A DNA stretch of 64,000 nt, from NCBI RefSeq assembly GCF_030708455.1, contig NZ_JAUYWF010000002.1:1-64000 (forward strand). The letters are read 5' to 3'. Source of the DNA: Halomonas sp. SSL-5 (GTDB taxonomy: Bacteria; Pseudomonadota; Gammaproteobacteria; Pseudomonadales; Halomonadaceae). The notes under the pieces were generated by a model that was not told the origin of the DNA, searched no databases, and worked only from the letters and a program-made list of their open reading frames with translations. Both the position numbers and the translations under genes were made by a program. Of this stretch, positions 17,037 to 24,123 are shown piece after piece. Numbering within the stretch: the stretch's first letter is position 1; every line of letters begins with the position of its first letter.

Positions 17037-17831
17037 GTGAGTCGCCGTGACCTGATCGAGGCCATCGACGCCCTCCTGCCCCAGACCCAGTGCGGCAAGT
17101 GCGGCTTCGATGGCTGCCTGCCGTATGCCGAGGCGATTGCCGAGGGCGAGCCGATCAACCGCTGCCCGCCCGGCAGCGAGTCCACCCTCGCCCGGCTGGC
17201 CGAGCTGACCCGCCAGCCCGAGCGCCCCCTGGCGGAGCCCGCCCAGTTGCCGCTGGCCGCGGTGATCCGCGAGGCCGAGTGCATCGGCTGCACCAAGTGC
17301 ATCCAGGCCTGCCCGGTGGACGCCATCCTGGGTGCCGCCAAGCGCATGCATACGGTGATCACGGACGAGTGCACCGGCTGCGAGCTGTGCGTGGCGCCCT
17401 GCCCGGTGGACTGCATCGACCTGGTGCCCCATCCCGCCTGGCAGGCCGCCGAGACCGACGCCGAGCGCGACGCCTACCTGGCACGGCGCGCCGAGCTGGG
17501 GCGTCGTCGCCATCGTTTCCGCCAGTTGCGACTGGCACAGGAGGCCCGCGACAAGCGCCTGGAGCGCCAGAAGCGTTTGATGCAGCAGCGCCGGCGCCCC
17601 GACAGCGCCGGCGGCGCCGCCACCTCGGGAAGCTCAGTCGTGAAGCGCCAGCGCAAGATGGCGCTCAAGGCCGCCGAACAGGCCGTCAAGCGTGTGCAGC
17701 AGCAACTGGAAAGTGCCCGGCGCCGCGGCGATGCCGACGCCGAAGCCACCGCCCGCGCCCAGCTCCCCGAGGCAGAACGCTTGCTCGCCGAGGCCAGAGG
17801 CGCGTTGGAGCAGGCAGGCACGGACGAATAA
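17037..17831 (+). CDS. rnfB: Soluble RnfB-like iron-sulfur protein lacking the membrane anchor
   Basis: 264 aa from a GTG start 6 bp after metG. Residues about 1-60 hold the RnfB-type four-Cys domain ([15 protein letters not shown], then NRCPPG). Two 4Fe-4S ferredoxin motifs follow ([14 protein letters not shown] and [14 protein letters not shown]). The C-terminal 100 residues are a basic helix plus an Ala/Glu-rich coiled coil. True RnfB/RsxB begins with a membrane helix before the first cluster domain; here the protein starts directly at that domain. No rnfA, C, D, G or E is nearby, though nth follows, as in E. coli rsx-nth. It is thus an orphan electron-transfer protein, possibly interacting with a complex encoded elsewhere. 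There is no good ribosome site, so translation may be coupled to metG. Confidence 0.85.
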   Translation: MSRRDLIEAIDALLPQTQCGKCGFDGCLPYAEAIAEGEPINRCPPGSESTLARLAELTRQPERPLAEPAQLPLAAVIREAECIGCTKCIQACPVDAILGAAKRMHTVITDECTGCELCVAPCPVDCIDLVPHPAWQAAETDAERDAYLARRAELGRRRHRFRQLRLAQEARDKRLERQKRLMQQRRRPDSAGGAATSGSSVVKRQRKMALKAAEQAVKRVQQQLESARRRGDADAEATARAQLPEAERLLAEARGALEQAGTDE

Positions 17832-17939
17832 CCCGATGACACCTTCCCGACTCACCGCGCGGGCTAATCCGGCGACAGGCCATGGTGCAGGTCTATAGAG
17901 GTTCATCACGAGCTGTCGTAAACCCGTTGGCAGGGAGTG

Positions 17940-18062
17940 GTGGGAGTCCGGGTTTTCCCGGGCGAATGGAGGCCGCAGGCCTCCTGGCGGTGATCGCAAC
18001 AGACAGAGCACCACCTCCGGGGCGCCTTCGGCGCCATTCGCGCGGCAGAGCCGCCCTCCCAC
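17940..18062. repeat. REP-type inverted doublet (REPIN-like)
   Basis: The left unit at 17940-17969 and the right unit at 18034-18062 are inverted and related. Each starts GTGGGAG at the outer edge, has a small GC-rich hairpin, and ends GAATGG at the inner edge. Between them are two further hairpins, including GGCGCCTTCGGCGCC at about 18021-18035. The layout matches REP doublets mobilised by RAYT transposases in Pseudomonas and relatives. No such transposase is in the window. Confidence 0.7.
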
Positions 18063-18108
18063 AATGCGACTTCACGCTAATGGGCGAAGAACCAGGAAAC
18101 GGAACACC

Positions 18109-18744
18109 ATGAACGCCCAGAAACGCTTTGAAATTTTCGCGCGGCTGCGCGAGCACAACCCCGAGCCCACCACAGAGCTCCACTGGGCGAGCCCCTTCGA
18201 GCTGCTCGCCGCGGTGCTGCTCTCCGCCCAGGCCACCGACGTGGGCGTCAACAAGGCCACGGCCCGGCTCTTCCCCGTCGCCAACACCCCCCAGGCGATC
18301 ATCGACCTCGGCCTCGAGGGGCTCAAGGAGCACATCAAGACCATCGGCCTCTACAACACCAAGGCCGAGAACCTGATGAAGACCTGCCACCTGCTGGTGG
18401 AGAAGCACGGCGGCGAGGTGCCCGAGACCCGGGCCGCCCTGGAGGCGCTGCCCGGCGTGGGGCGCAAGACCGCCAATGTCATCCTCAACACCGCCTTCGG
18501 CCAGCCCACCATCGCCGTGGATACCCATATCTTCCGGGTCGCCAACCGCACGGGCATCGCCCGGGGCAAGGATGTGGTCGAGGTCGAGAAGAAGCTGCTG
18601 CGGCATGTGCCGAAGGCGTTCCGCCAGGACGCCCACCACTGGCTGATCCTGCATGGCCGCTACACCTGCGTGGCGCGCAAGCCCCGCTGCGGCAGCTGCG
18701 TGATCGAGGATCTCTGCGAGTTCAAGGAGAAGACCGAGCTGTAA
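18109..18744 (+). CDS. nth: Endonuclease III
   Basis: 211 aa from the ATG at 18109, the same length as E. coli Nth. AGGAAA precedes this start; an in-frame ATG at 18064 overlaps the REP element edge and is rejected. The helix-hairpin-helix LPGVGRKTAN holds the catalytic Lys120, and the catalytic Asp138 lies in TIAVDTHIFRV. The 4Fe-4S loop has the CX6CX2CX5C spacing near the C terminus. It removes oxidised pyrimidines and cleaves the abasic site in base-excision repair. Confidence 0.98.
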   Translation: MNAQKRFEIFARLREHNPEPTTELHWASPFELLAAVLLSAQATDVGVNKATARLFPVANTPQAIIDLGLEGLKEHIKTIGLYNTKAENLMKTCHLLVEKHGGEVPETRAALEALPGVGRKTANVILNTAFGQPTIAVDTHIFRVANRTGIARGKDVVEVEKKLLRHVPKAFRQDAHHWLILHGRYTCVARKPRCGSCVIEDLCEFKEKTEL

Positions 18745-18826
18745 CGGGGCAGCCGTTGACCACCGAAGGCTGGCATCGACCGCCGGAGCCTGCTTGACTG
18801 GCGGCAGGCCCCGACGAGTTCACTCC

Positions 18827-19576
18827 ATGGAAGCGCTGAAGTATCTGCTGTTGCCGCCGGTCATCAATGTCCTGCTGATCCTGGGTGGCCTGGCCGCCGG
18901 CACCCGGCGGCTGACGGGCAGGCTGCTGATCGCCCTGGGCCTGGCCAGCCTGCTGGCGCTCGCCACCCCGGTGGCGAGCCACGCCCTGCGCCAGGGACTG
19001 GAGCCGCCGCCGCTCTCCGGCCCAGCGGCCCTGCGCGGCGAGGGGGCCATCGTCATCCTCGGTGGCGGCCGCGACTACCAGAGCCCCGAGTTCGGCTGGG
19101 GCGACGCCCCCGCCAACCCCACCTGGCGACGCCTGGCCTACGGCGCCTGGCTGCAACGCGGCAGCGACTGGCCGATCCTGGTCAGCGGCGGCCGCGTCCA
19201 TGACGAACACAGCGCCGAGGCCAGCCTGATGGCCGCGGCACTGCGCGAGGTGTTCGGGGTGCCGGTACGCTGGCTCGAGGGCGAGAGCCGCAACACCGCG
19301 GAGAACGCCCGCTTCAGTGCGGCCATGCTGGCCGGTGCGGGGATCGAGCGCGTCGCCCTGGTCTCCCAGGCCTGGCACCTGCCCCGGGCAACCGCCGAGT
19401 TTGAGGCCGCCGGCCTGACAGTGATTCCCGCCCCCACCGAGTTCGCCAGCGCCCCGTCGCCGGGACTCCACGCCTGGATCCCGCGCGCCTACCATCTCAA
19501 CCAGAGCACCCGCGCCCTGCATGAATGGCTGGGCCGCGGGGTGGGCTGGCTCAAGGCCCGGCTCCCGACACGCTAG
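18827..19576 (+). CDS. YdcF/ElyC-family (DUF218) membrane protein
   Basis: 249 aa from the ATG at 18827. Two N-terminal membrane helices (residues about 5-25 and 32-50) are followed by a periplasmic DUF218 domain with AIVILGGG, LVSGG, ESRNTAENARFSA and LVSQAWHLPRATAEF. Relatives include E. coli ElyC, which affects envelope and lipid-carrier homeostasis, and SanA. The exact reaction is not established. Its stop overlaps the stop of the convergent ArsA-like gene by 4 bp. Confidence 0.88.
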   Translation: MEALKYLLLPPVINVLLILGGLAAGTRRLTGRLLIALGLASLLALATPVASHALRQGLEPPPLSGPAALRGEGAIVILGGGRDYQSPEFGWGDAPANPTWRRLAYGAWLQRGSDWPILVSGGRVHDEHSAEASLMAAALREVFGVPVRWLEGESRNTAENARFSAAMLAGAGIERVALVSQAWHLPRATAEFEAAGLTVIPAPTEFASAPSPGLHAWIPRAYHLNQSTRALHEWLGRGVGWLKARLPTR

Positions 19577-20580
19577 AAGCCCTCGGACTCCAGGCGCTCG
19601 GCCAGCTGCTCGAGGATCTCGATGCCCTGCACGTCGGTGGGCAGCCAGGGCAGCCGCGGGCGCGGCAGGTGACCCAGCTCCTCGTCGATGCGTGCCAGGT
19701 AGGTGGCTTCCTGCTCGCGTCGGGCCCGCAGGAACTCCCCGTCGGCATCCTCGGGGATCACTCGGTTGACCAGGGTGCCCGCCACCGGGACATGGGCCTC
19801 CTCCAGGGTCGCCACCGCGCGGGCGGTCTCGAGGATCGGCAAGCGTTCCGGCGTGAGCACGAACAGGAAGCCACTCTCGTCGGCATTCTCGATGCGCCGC
19901 CGCGCCTGGTGGAACAGGCGCCGGCGATCGATCAGGGTCTTCGCCACGTCGCGGGTCTTCTCGTCGAGGTCGGCGAGTCCATCCTCCTTGGGATCATCGA
20001 AGGGCGAGGCGACATCGCGGCCGCGCTTGGGCGTCAGGTGGGAGAGCACCTTGCCCAGCTCTTCGGACTTGCGGTTATGGGCCAGCAGGCCATCGGTCCA
20101 GGCCGCCATGGCTTCGGGCAGGGTCAGCAGCCGCAGGGTATGGCCGGTGGGCGCGGTATCGAAGATGATCAGGTCCCAGTCGGCCTCGTCGTCGGTGATG
20201 ATCCGCGCCAGCCGCTCCAGCAGCGCCGCCTCCTGGGTGCCCGGCGACTGCCGGGTCAGGCGCATCTGGCGCTCCAGCTCGGCCATCATCTCCGGCGCCG
20301 CATAGCGGCGCATCTGGGCGGTGACACGGGCCAGATGGGCCTCTACCTCGGCGTCGGGGTCGATCTCCATGGCGTCGAGGTTGGGCAGCAGCCGACGGGG
20401 CGTGTCGGCCAGCTCGCGGTCGAACACATCGCCGAGGCTGTGGGCCGGGTCGGTGGAGACCACCAGCACCCGCTTCCCGCGTCGGGCGGCGAGCACCGCC
20501 AGGGCCGCGGCCACGGTGGTCTTGCCCACCCCGCCCTTGCCGCCCACCCATAGCAGGCGCTTTTCCAGTAACTGTTTCAT
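19573..20580 (-). CDS. ArsA/Get3-like P-loop ATPase, cysteine-free
   Basis: 335 aa, single-domain form. The deviant Walker A KGGVGKTT is at residues 15-22; STDPAHSLGDVF forms switch I and DTAPTGHTLRLL switch II. There is no cysteine anywhere, so it cannot have the arsenite-binding Cys triad of ArsA or the CxxC zinc site of Get3. That argues against an arsenite-pump role. It is downstream of cstA and the cory-CC-star-like gene on the same strand, separated by the 95-bp repeat element. A chaperone or assembly role for membrane proteins is plausible but unproven. Confidence 0.85.
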   Translation of the reverse strand: MKQLLEKRLLWVGGKGGVGKTTVAAALAVLAARRGKRVLVVSTDPAHSLGDVFDRELADTPRRLLPNLDAMEIDPDAEVEAHLARVTAQMRRYAAPEMMAELERQMRLTRQSPGTQEAALLERLARIITDDEADWDLIIFDTAPTGHTLRLLTLPEAMAAWTDGLLAHNRKSEELGKVLSHLTPKRGRDVASPFDDPKEDGLADLDEKTRDVAKTLIDRRRLFHQARRRIENADESGFLFVLTPERLPILETARAVATLEEAHVPVAGTLVNRVIPEDADGEFLRARREQEATYLARIDEELGHLPRPRLPWLPTDVQGIEILEQLAERLESEGF

Positions 20581-20644
20581 ATGACTCCAGTGGCAATGAA
20601 CTGAGGGCCGCCAATACAGATCGATTCAGGCCCTCGGAGCTAGA

Positions 20645-20739
20645 CCGGTGACATCCCTTCGGGGAGGCGCTGTGAACCCCTCCCTGGGCGCTACCGACGC
20701 CATCCCTGGCGTAGGACCTCCCCTACGAGATGTCACCGG
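20645..20739. repeat. 95-bp MITE-like element with 11-bp terminal inverted repeats
   Basis: Perfect terminal inverted repeats CCGGTGACATC (20645-20655) and GATGTCACCGG (20729-20739) bound a GC-rich segment. Bases 20657-20695 recur, inverted, at 14824-14862 (38 of 39 identical). It sits in the gap between two genes of a probable operon. No target-site duplication is obvious by eye. Confidence 0.75.
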
Positions 20740-20772
20740 CGCTCCTCGGTCGAAGCCTGCTGCTGATTCTGT

Positions 20773-21078
20773 TCAGCAACACTTGAAGTGATCCAGCGGC
20801 GAACGCTCCATGCCCATGCGGCGGTGCCAGTCGTGGAAGCGCTCCAGCAGCAGCGGCTGCAGCTCCAGGGTGTAGTAGGCCGCCGGGTTGGGGACTCCCA
20901 TCATCTCGGAGAACACCAGCAGCATGAACAGGTCGTCCTCGTCTCGACGGGCGCGGGCAATCGCGCCCCGATAGGGGGAGGAGTAGACCTCCTCCGCGAA
21001 GAAACGGGCCTGGCTAAGCCAGGCCCGAATCCGTTCGAGACGAGCCTCACGACGCTCCTTGCCGTCGTTGTCGCTCAT
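20773..21078 (-). CDS. Small CstA-linked protein of the cory-CC-star type
   Basis: 101 aa, charged and predicted helical, ending in a Cys-Cys immediately before the stop (LDHFKCC). I recognise this as the family called cory-CC-star, named for its terminal CC; function is unknown. The middle reads SEMMGVPNPAAYYTLEL and the N terminus is very basic/acidic (SDNDGKERREARLERIR). A strong ribosome site (AAGGAG) supports the start. It lies 16 bp after cstA on the same strand, so it is surely co-transcribed. By context it may act on CstA or with the downstream ArsA-like ATPase. Confidence 0.8.
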   Translation of the reverse strand: MSDNDGKERREARLERIRAWLSQARFFAEEVYSSPYRGAIARARRDEDDLFMLLVFSEMMGVPNPAAYYTLELQPLLLERFHDWHRRMGMERSPLDHFKCC

Positions 21079-21094
21079 CCTTCTCTCCTTCTGT

Positions 21095-22771
21095 TCACTC
21101 CTGCTTGGCAGGCGCCTCGTTGCGCAGCCGCTTGAGCGCGGAGACGCACTCCAGCGCCACCAGGATCGCGGCGACCAGCACCACGATATCCAGCACCAGC
21201 AGGAAGGTGTTGCCCTGTTCGAAGAAGGTGCGCAGCTGGATCAGCAGCGCGGCGATGGTCATCACCAGCAGGAAGGCCAGGGGGGCCAGGGTGTACCACA
21301 TCGGGCGACCCAGGCGCACCAGCATCACCGTGACCACCAGCAGGGTCAGGCCGGCCAGCAGCTGGTTGGTGGTGCCGAACAGCGGCCAGATGATCAGGCC
21401 ACCGGAGCCATCCGCGCCGCCGGCGCCGAAGGCCAGCAGCAGGCAGCTGCCCACCGCCAGCAGGGTGGCCACGGCCGGCTTCTTCATCCACGGCTGGTTA
21501 TAGATCTCGCCCCACTCCTGGAAGATGTAGCGCTGCAGGCGCAGGCCGGTATCCATGGTGGTGCCGGCGAACAGCGCCGCCATCACGGTGAGCAGGGTCG
21601 CCGCCGTGGCTTCCGGCAGGCCCAGGCCATTGTGGATGATGAAGGCGCCGCCCTCGACGAAGGCGTTGACGCCACCCTGGCCGAAGGCGGTGTACATCGC
21701 CTCCCAGTCGGCGAGGCTGGCGAAGCCGGCCGTCGCGGCGAGGATGGCGGCCAGCGCCAGCATGCCCTCGCCCACGGCACCGAAGTAGCCGACGAAGCGG
21801 GCGTCGGTCTCCTTGTTGAGCTGCTTGGAGGTGGTGCCGGAGGAGACCAGGCCGTGAAAGCCGGAGATGGCGCCGCAGGCGATGGTCACGAACAGCAGCG
21901 GCAGCAGCGAGGGCGTGCCGGCCGGTACGTTGTCGTTGAAGGCCGGGGCGATCATGCTCGGGTTGAGCAGCAGGACGGCACCGTAGAGGACGATCAGGCC
22001 GACGAAAAGCTGCAGGCCGTTGATGTAGTCACGCGGCTGCAGCAGCACCCATACCGGCAACAGCGAGGCGATGGCGGCATAGCCGAACAGCAGCAGGATC
22101 CAGATGGCGTTACCCGAGACGCCGGCCACTTCCGCGGGCATCTGCAGCGGCACGGAGGGGCCGATGCCGATCAACGCATAGAGGGCGGCGACGCCGACGA
22201 TGGAGACCATGGGCAGGCTCATCTTGCGGCGATAGATCATCTGGCCGATCACCAGGGCCACCAGGATGGCCCCCCACACCGGCACCACGGCGCTGGAGAA
22301 GTTCATCATCAGCCCGGCGATCACCACGGCGAATACCGCGTTGACCATCAGCAGCACCAGGAAGATGACGATCATGAAGATGCTGCGGGCACGCTTGCCG
22401 ACCACATCGCCGGTCAGGGCGCCGACCGACTTGGCCTTGTTGCGCACGCTGGCCCAGATGGCCCCTGAGTCGTGCACCCCGGCGAAGAACATGGTGCCCA
22501 GCACGACCCACAGGAAGGCCGGCACCCAGCCCCAGATCACCGCGATGGCGGGCCCCACGATGGGGGCGGCGCCAGCCACGGACGTGAAGTGGTGGCCCCA
22601 CAGTACGTAGCGGTTGGTAGGCACGAAGTCGACGCCGTCCTCGAACTCGTGGGCGGGCGTCTTGAAGTCGGGATCCAGTCGGTAGATCTTCTCGGCGATG
22701 AACTTCGAGTACAAAAAGTACCCGGCCGCCATCGCGGCAAGACCCAGGACCAGGACGAGGATGGCACTCAT
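21095..22771 (-). CDS. cstA: Carbon starvation protein CstA, short form (pyruvate/peptide uptake)
   Basis: 558 aa with about 15 hydrophobic segments. The N terminus is a membrane helix (ILVLVLGLAAMAAGYFLYSK), followed by the family-specific segment TNRYVLWGHHFTSVAGAAPI and GTMFFAGVHDSGAIWAS. CstA proteins are inner-membrane transporters for pyruvate and possibly peptides, induced on carbon limitation. The E. coli paralogs are about 700 aa; this is the shorter type. It heads the cstA/cory/ArsA-like gene row. A short AT-rich stretch upstream (22880-22915) may contain the promoter. Confidence 0.93.
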   Translation of the reverse strand: MSAILVLVLGLAAMAAGYFLYSKFIAEKIYRLDPDFKTPAHEFEDGVDFVPTNRYVLWGHHFTSVAGAAPIVGPAIAVIWGWVPAFLWVVLGTMFFAGVHDSGAIWASVRNKAKSVGALTGDVVGKRARSIFMIVIFLVLLMVNAVFAVVIAGLMMNFSSAVVPVWGAILVALVIGQMIYRRKMSLPMVSIVGVAALYALIGIGPSVPLQMPAEVAGVSGNAIWILLLFGYAAIASLLPVWVLLQPRDYINGLQLFVGLIVLYGAVLLLNPSMIAPAFNDNVPAGTPSLLPLLFVTIACGAISGFHGLVSSGTTSKQLNKETDARFVGYFGAVGEGMLALAAILAATAGFASLADWEAMYTAFGQGGVNAFVEGGAFIIHNGLGLPEATAATLLTVMAALFAGTTMDTGLRLQRYIFQEWGEIYNQPWMKKPAVATLLAVGSCLLLAFGAGGADGSGGLIIWPLFGTTNQLLAGLTLLVVTVMLVRLGRPMWYTLAPLAFLLVMTIAALLIQLRTFFEQGNTFLLVLDIVVLVAAILVALECVSALKRLRNEAPAKQE

Positions 22772-22933
22772 GGCGCACTCCTAGCAGATGGGTGTGGGTT
22801 GAACAGGATGCAAGGCCCCGCTACGAGAGCCTGCAGGCAATGGTCTAACCTTGTTACCGCCGCGTCCATGTGCTTCGTCAGCTAATTACTTTATTTACGA
22901 CCAAAGTATTAGACGCCATCCCGTTGGCGGGCA

Positions 22934-23617
22934 TCAGTCGGCGTGGAGCCCGAACTCGCCGATACGCGCCACCGTCCGCCGATAGGCCTCGCGCTCGCGG
23001 CACGCCGCGAGGAAGGCCTGCAGGCGCGGATAACCCTCCAGGCCGCCCCGGCTGGCCAGGGCCAACACCGGGAAGCTCATCTGGATGTCGGCGACACTGA
23101 ACGCCTCACCGGCGAACCAGGGTCCCTGGGCCAGCTCTCCCTCCCAGAAGTCCACCAGGCGCCGGATCTCCGGCCCGAGGTACTGCTGCTCCACGCCGCG
23201 CGCAAACATCCTGCCCAGCGGGCGCGCCAGGGCCGGCACCGGTGGCTGACCGAGCCGCGAGAACACCAGCCGCATCACCAGCGGCGGCATCGCCGAGCCC
23301 TCTGCATGGTGCATCCAGAACCGGTAGCGCTCGAAGGCCTCGCTGCCGCCTGGCGGCACCAGCCGACGCTCGGGGTCGTGATGCTCGACCAGATAGTCGA
23401 GGATCGCCCCCGACTCGGCCAGCACGCGCTCGCTTCGGCCAGGGTCCCGGATCAGCGGCGACTTGCCGAGGGGGTGCAGCTCACGCAGGGCCTCGGGGGC
23501 GAGCATGGTGGCCGGGTCGCGACGGTAGGTCACGACCTCGAACTCGACACCCAGCTCCTCGAGCAGCCACACGACCCGCTGCGAACGGGAATTTTCCAGA
23601 TGGTGTACCTCGATCAT
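22934..23617 (-). CDS. Glutathione S-transferase family protein
   Basis: 227 aa from the ATG at 23617, preferred over 23638 because GGGAGAG lies just upstream. The N-terminal thioredoxin fold begins MIEVHHLENSRSQRVVWLLEEL with a Ser in the usual catalytic region, and the glutathione-contact segment GKSPLI plus LAESGAILDYL follows. The all-helical C-terminal domain contains FSVADIQMSFPV. It probably conjugates or reduces substrates with glutathione; the substrate is unknown. It is divergent from the receiver gene at 23752. Confidence 0.9.
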   Translation of the reverse strand: MIEVHHLENSRSQRVVWLLEELGVEFEVVTYRRDPATMLAPEALRELHPLGKSPLIRDPGRSERVLAESGAILDYLVEHHDPERRLVPPGGSEAFERYRFWMHHAEGSAMPPLVMRLVFSRLGQPPVPALARPLGRMFARGVEQQYLGPEIRRLVDFWEGELAQGPWFAGEAFSVADIQMSFPVLALASRGGLEGYPRLQAFLAACREREAYRRTVARIGEFGLHAD

Positions 23618-23751
23618 GCCACTCTCCCGATTGTCCATGGGCTCACCCTAGCACGGCAGAATGCGCGCCTCCTGCCAAGGTCGTCTTTGCCCGGCCACCG
23701 GCGGCCACTTAGACTGACGGCAACAACGACGATAAATAACAGGAGTGCGTC

Positions 23752-24123
23752 ATGGCCAAGGTGCTGGTGGTGGACGATGAGCCCAATATTGTCCTGTCGC
23801 TGGAGTTCCTGATGCAGCAGGCAGGCTTCGAGGTGGTCACCGCCGAGGATGGCGAGAGCGCCCTGGCGCGGGTCGAGGAAGGCGTGCCGGACCTGGTGCT
23901 ACTGGATATCAGCCTGCCCGGCATCAGCGGCTTCGATGTCCTCGAGCGCCTGCGGGGCGATCCGACCCACGCCCGCCTGCCGATCATCATGCTCACCGCC
24001 CATGGCCGGGAGGTGGAGCGCGAGAAGGGGCTGGCGCTGGGCGCCGACGACTATGTCACCAAGCCGTTCTCCACCCAGGCGCTGGTGGAAAAGGTCAAGT
24101 CCCTGCTCGCCGAGGTGTCCTGA
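23752..24123 (+). CDS. Stand-alone receiver-domain response regulator
   Basis: 123 aa, a single CheY-like domain with the acidic pair VVDDE at residues 7-10, phospho-acceptor Asp52 in VLLDISLPG, and the conserved Thr and Lys (MLTAHG, VTKPF). There is no output domain. Its stop overlaps the ATG of the exonuclease-fusion gene (TGATG), and the hybrid symporter-kinase is two genes downstream, so that kinase is the likely phospho-donor. It probably signals by protein contact. Confidence 0.93.
   Translation: MAKVLVVDDEPNIVLSLEFLMQQAGFEVVTAEDGESALARVEEGVPDLVLLDISLPGISGFDVLERLRGDPTHARLPIIMLTAHGREVEREKGLALGADDYVTKPFSTQALVEKVKSLLAEVS

Noticed and set aside
19573..20580. Arsenical resistance ATPase
   Set aside because: The protein has no cysteine, so the arsenite-binding site is missing, and no arsB, arsC or arsR is near.
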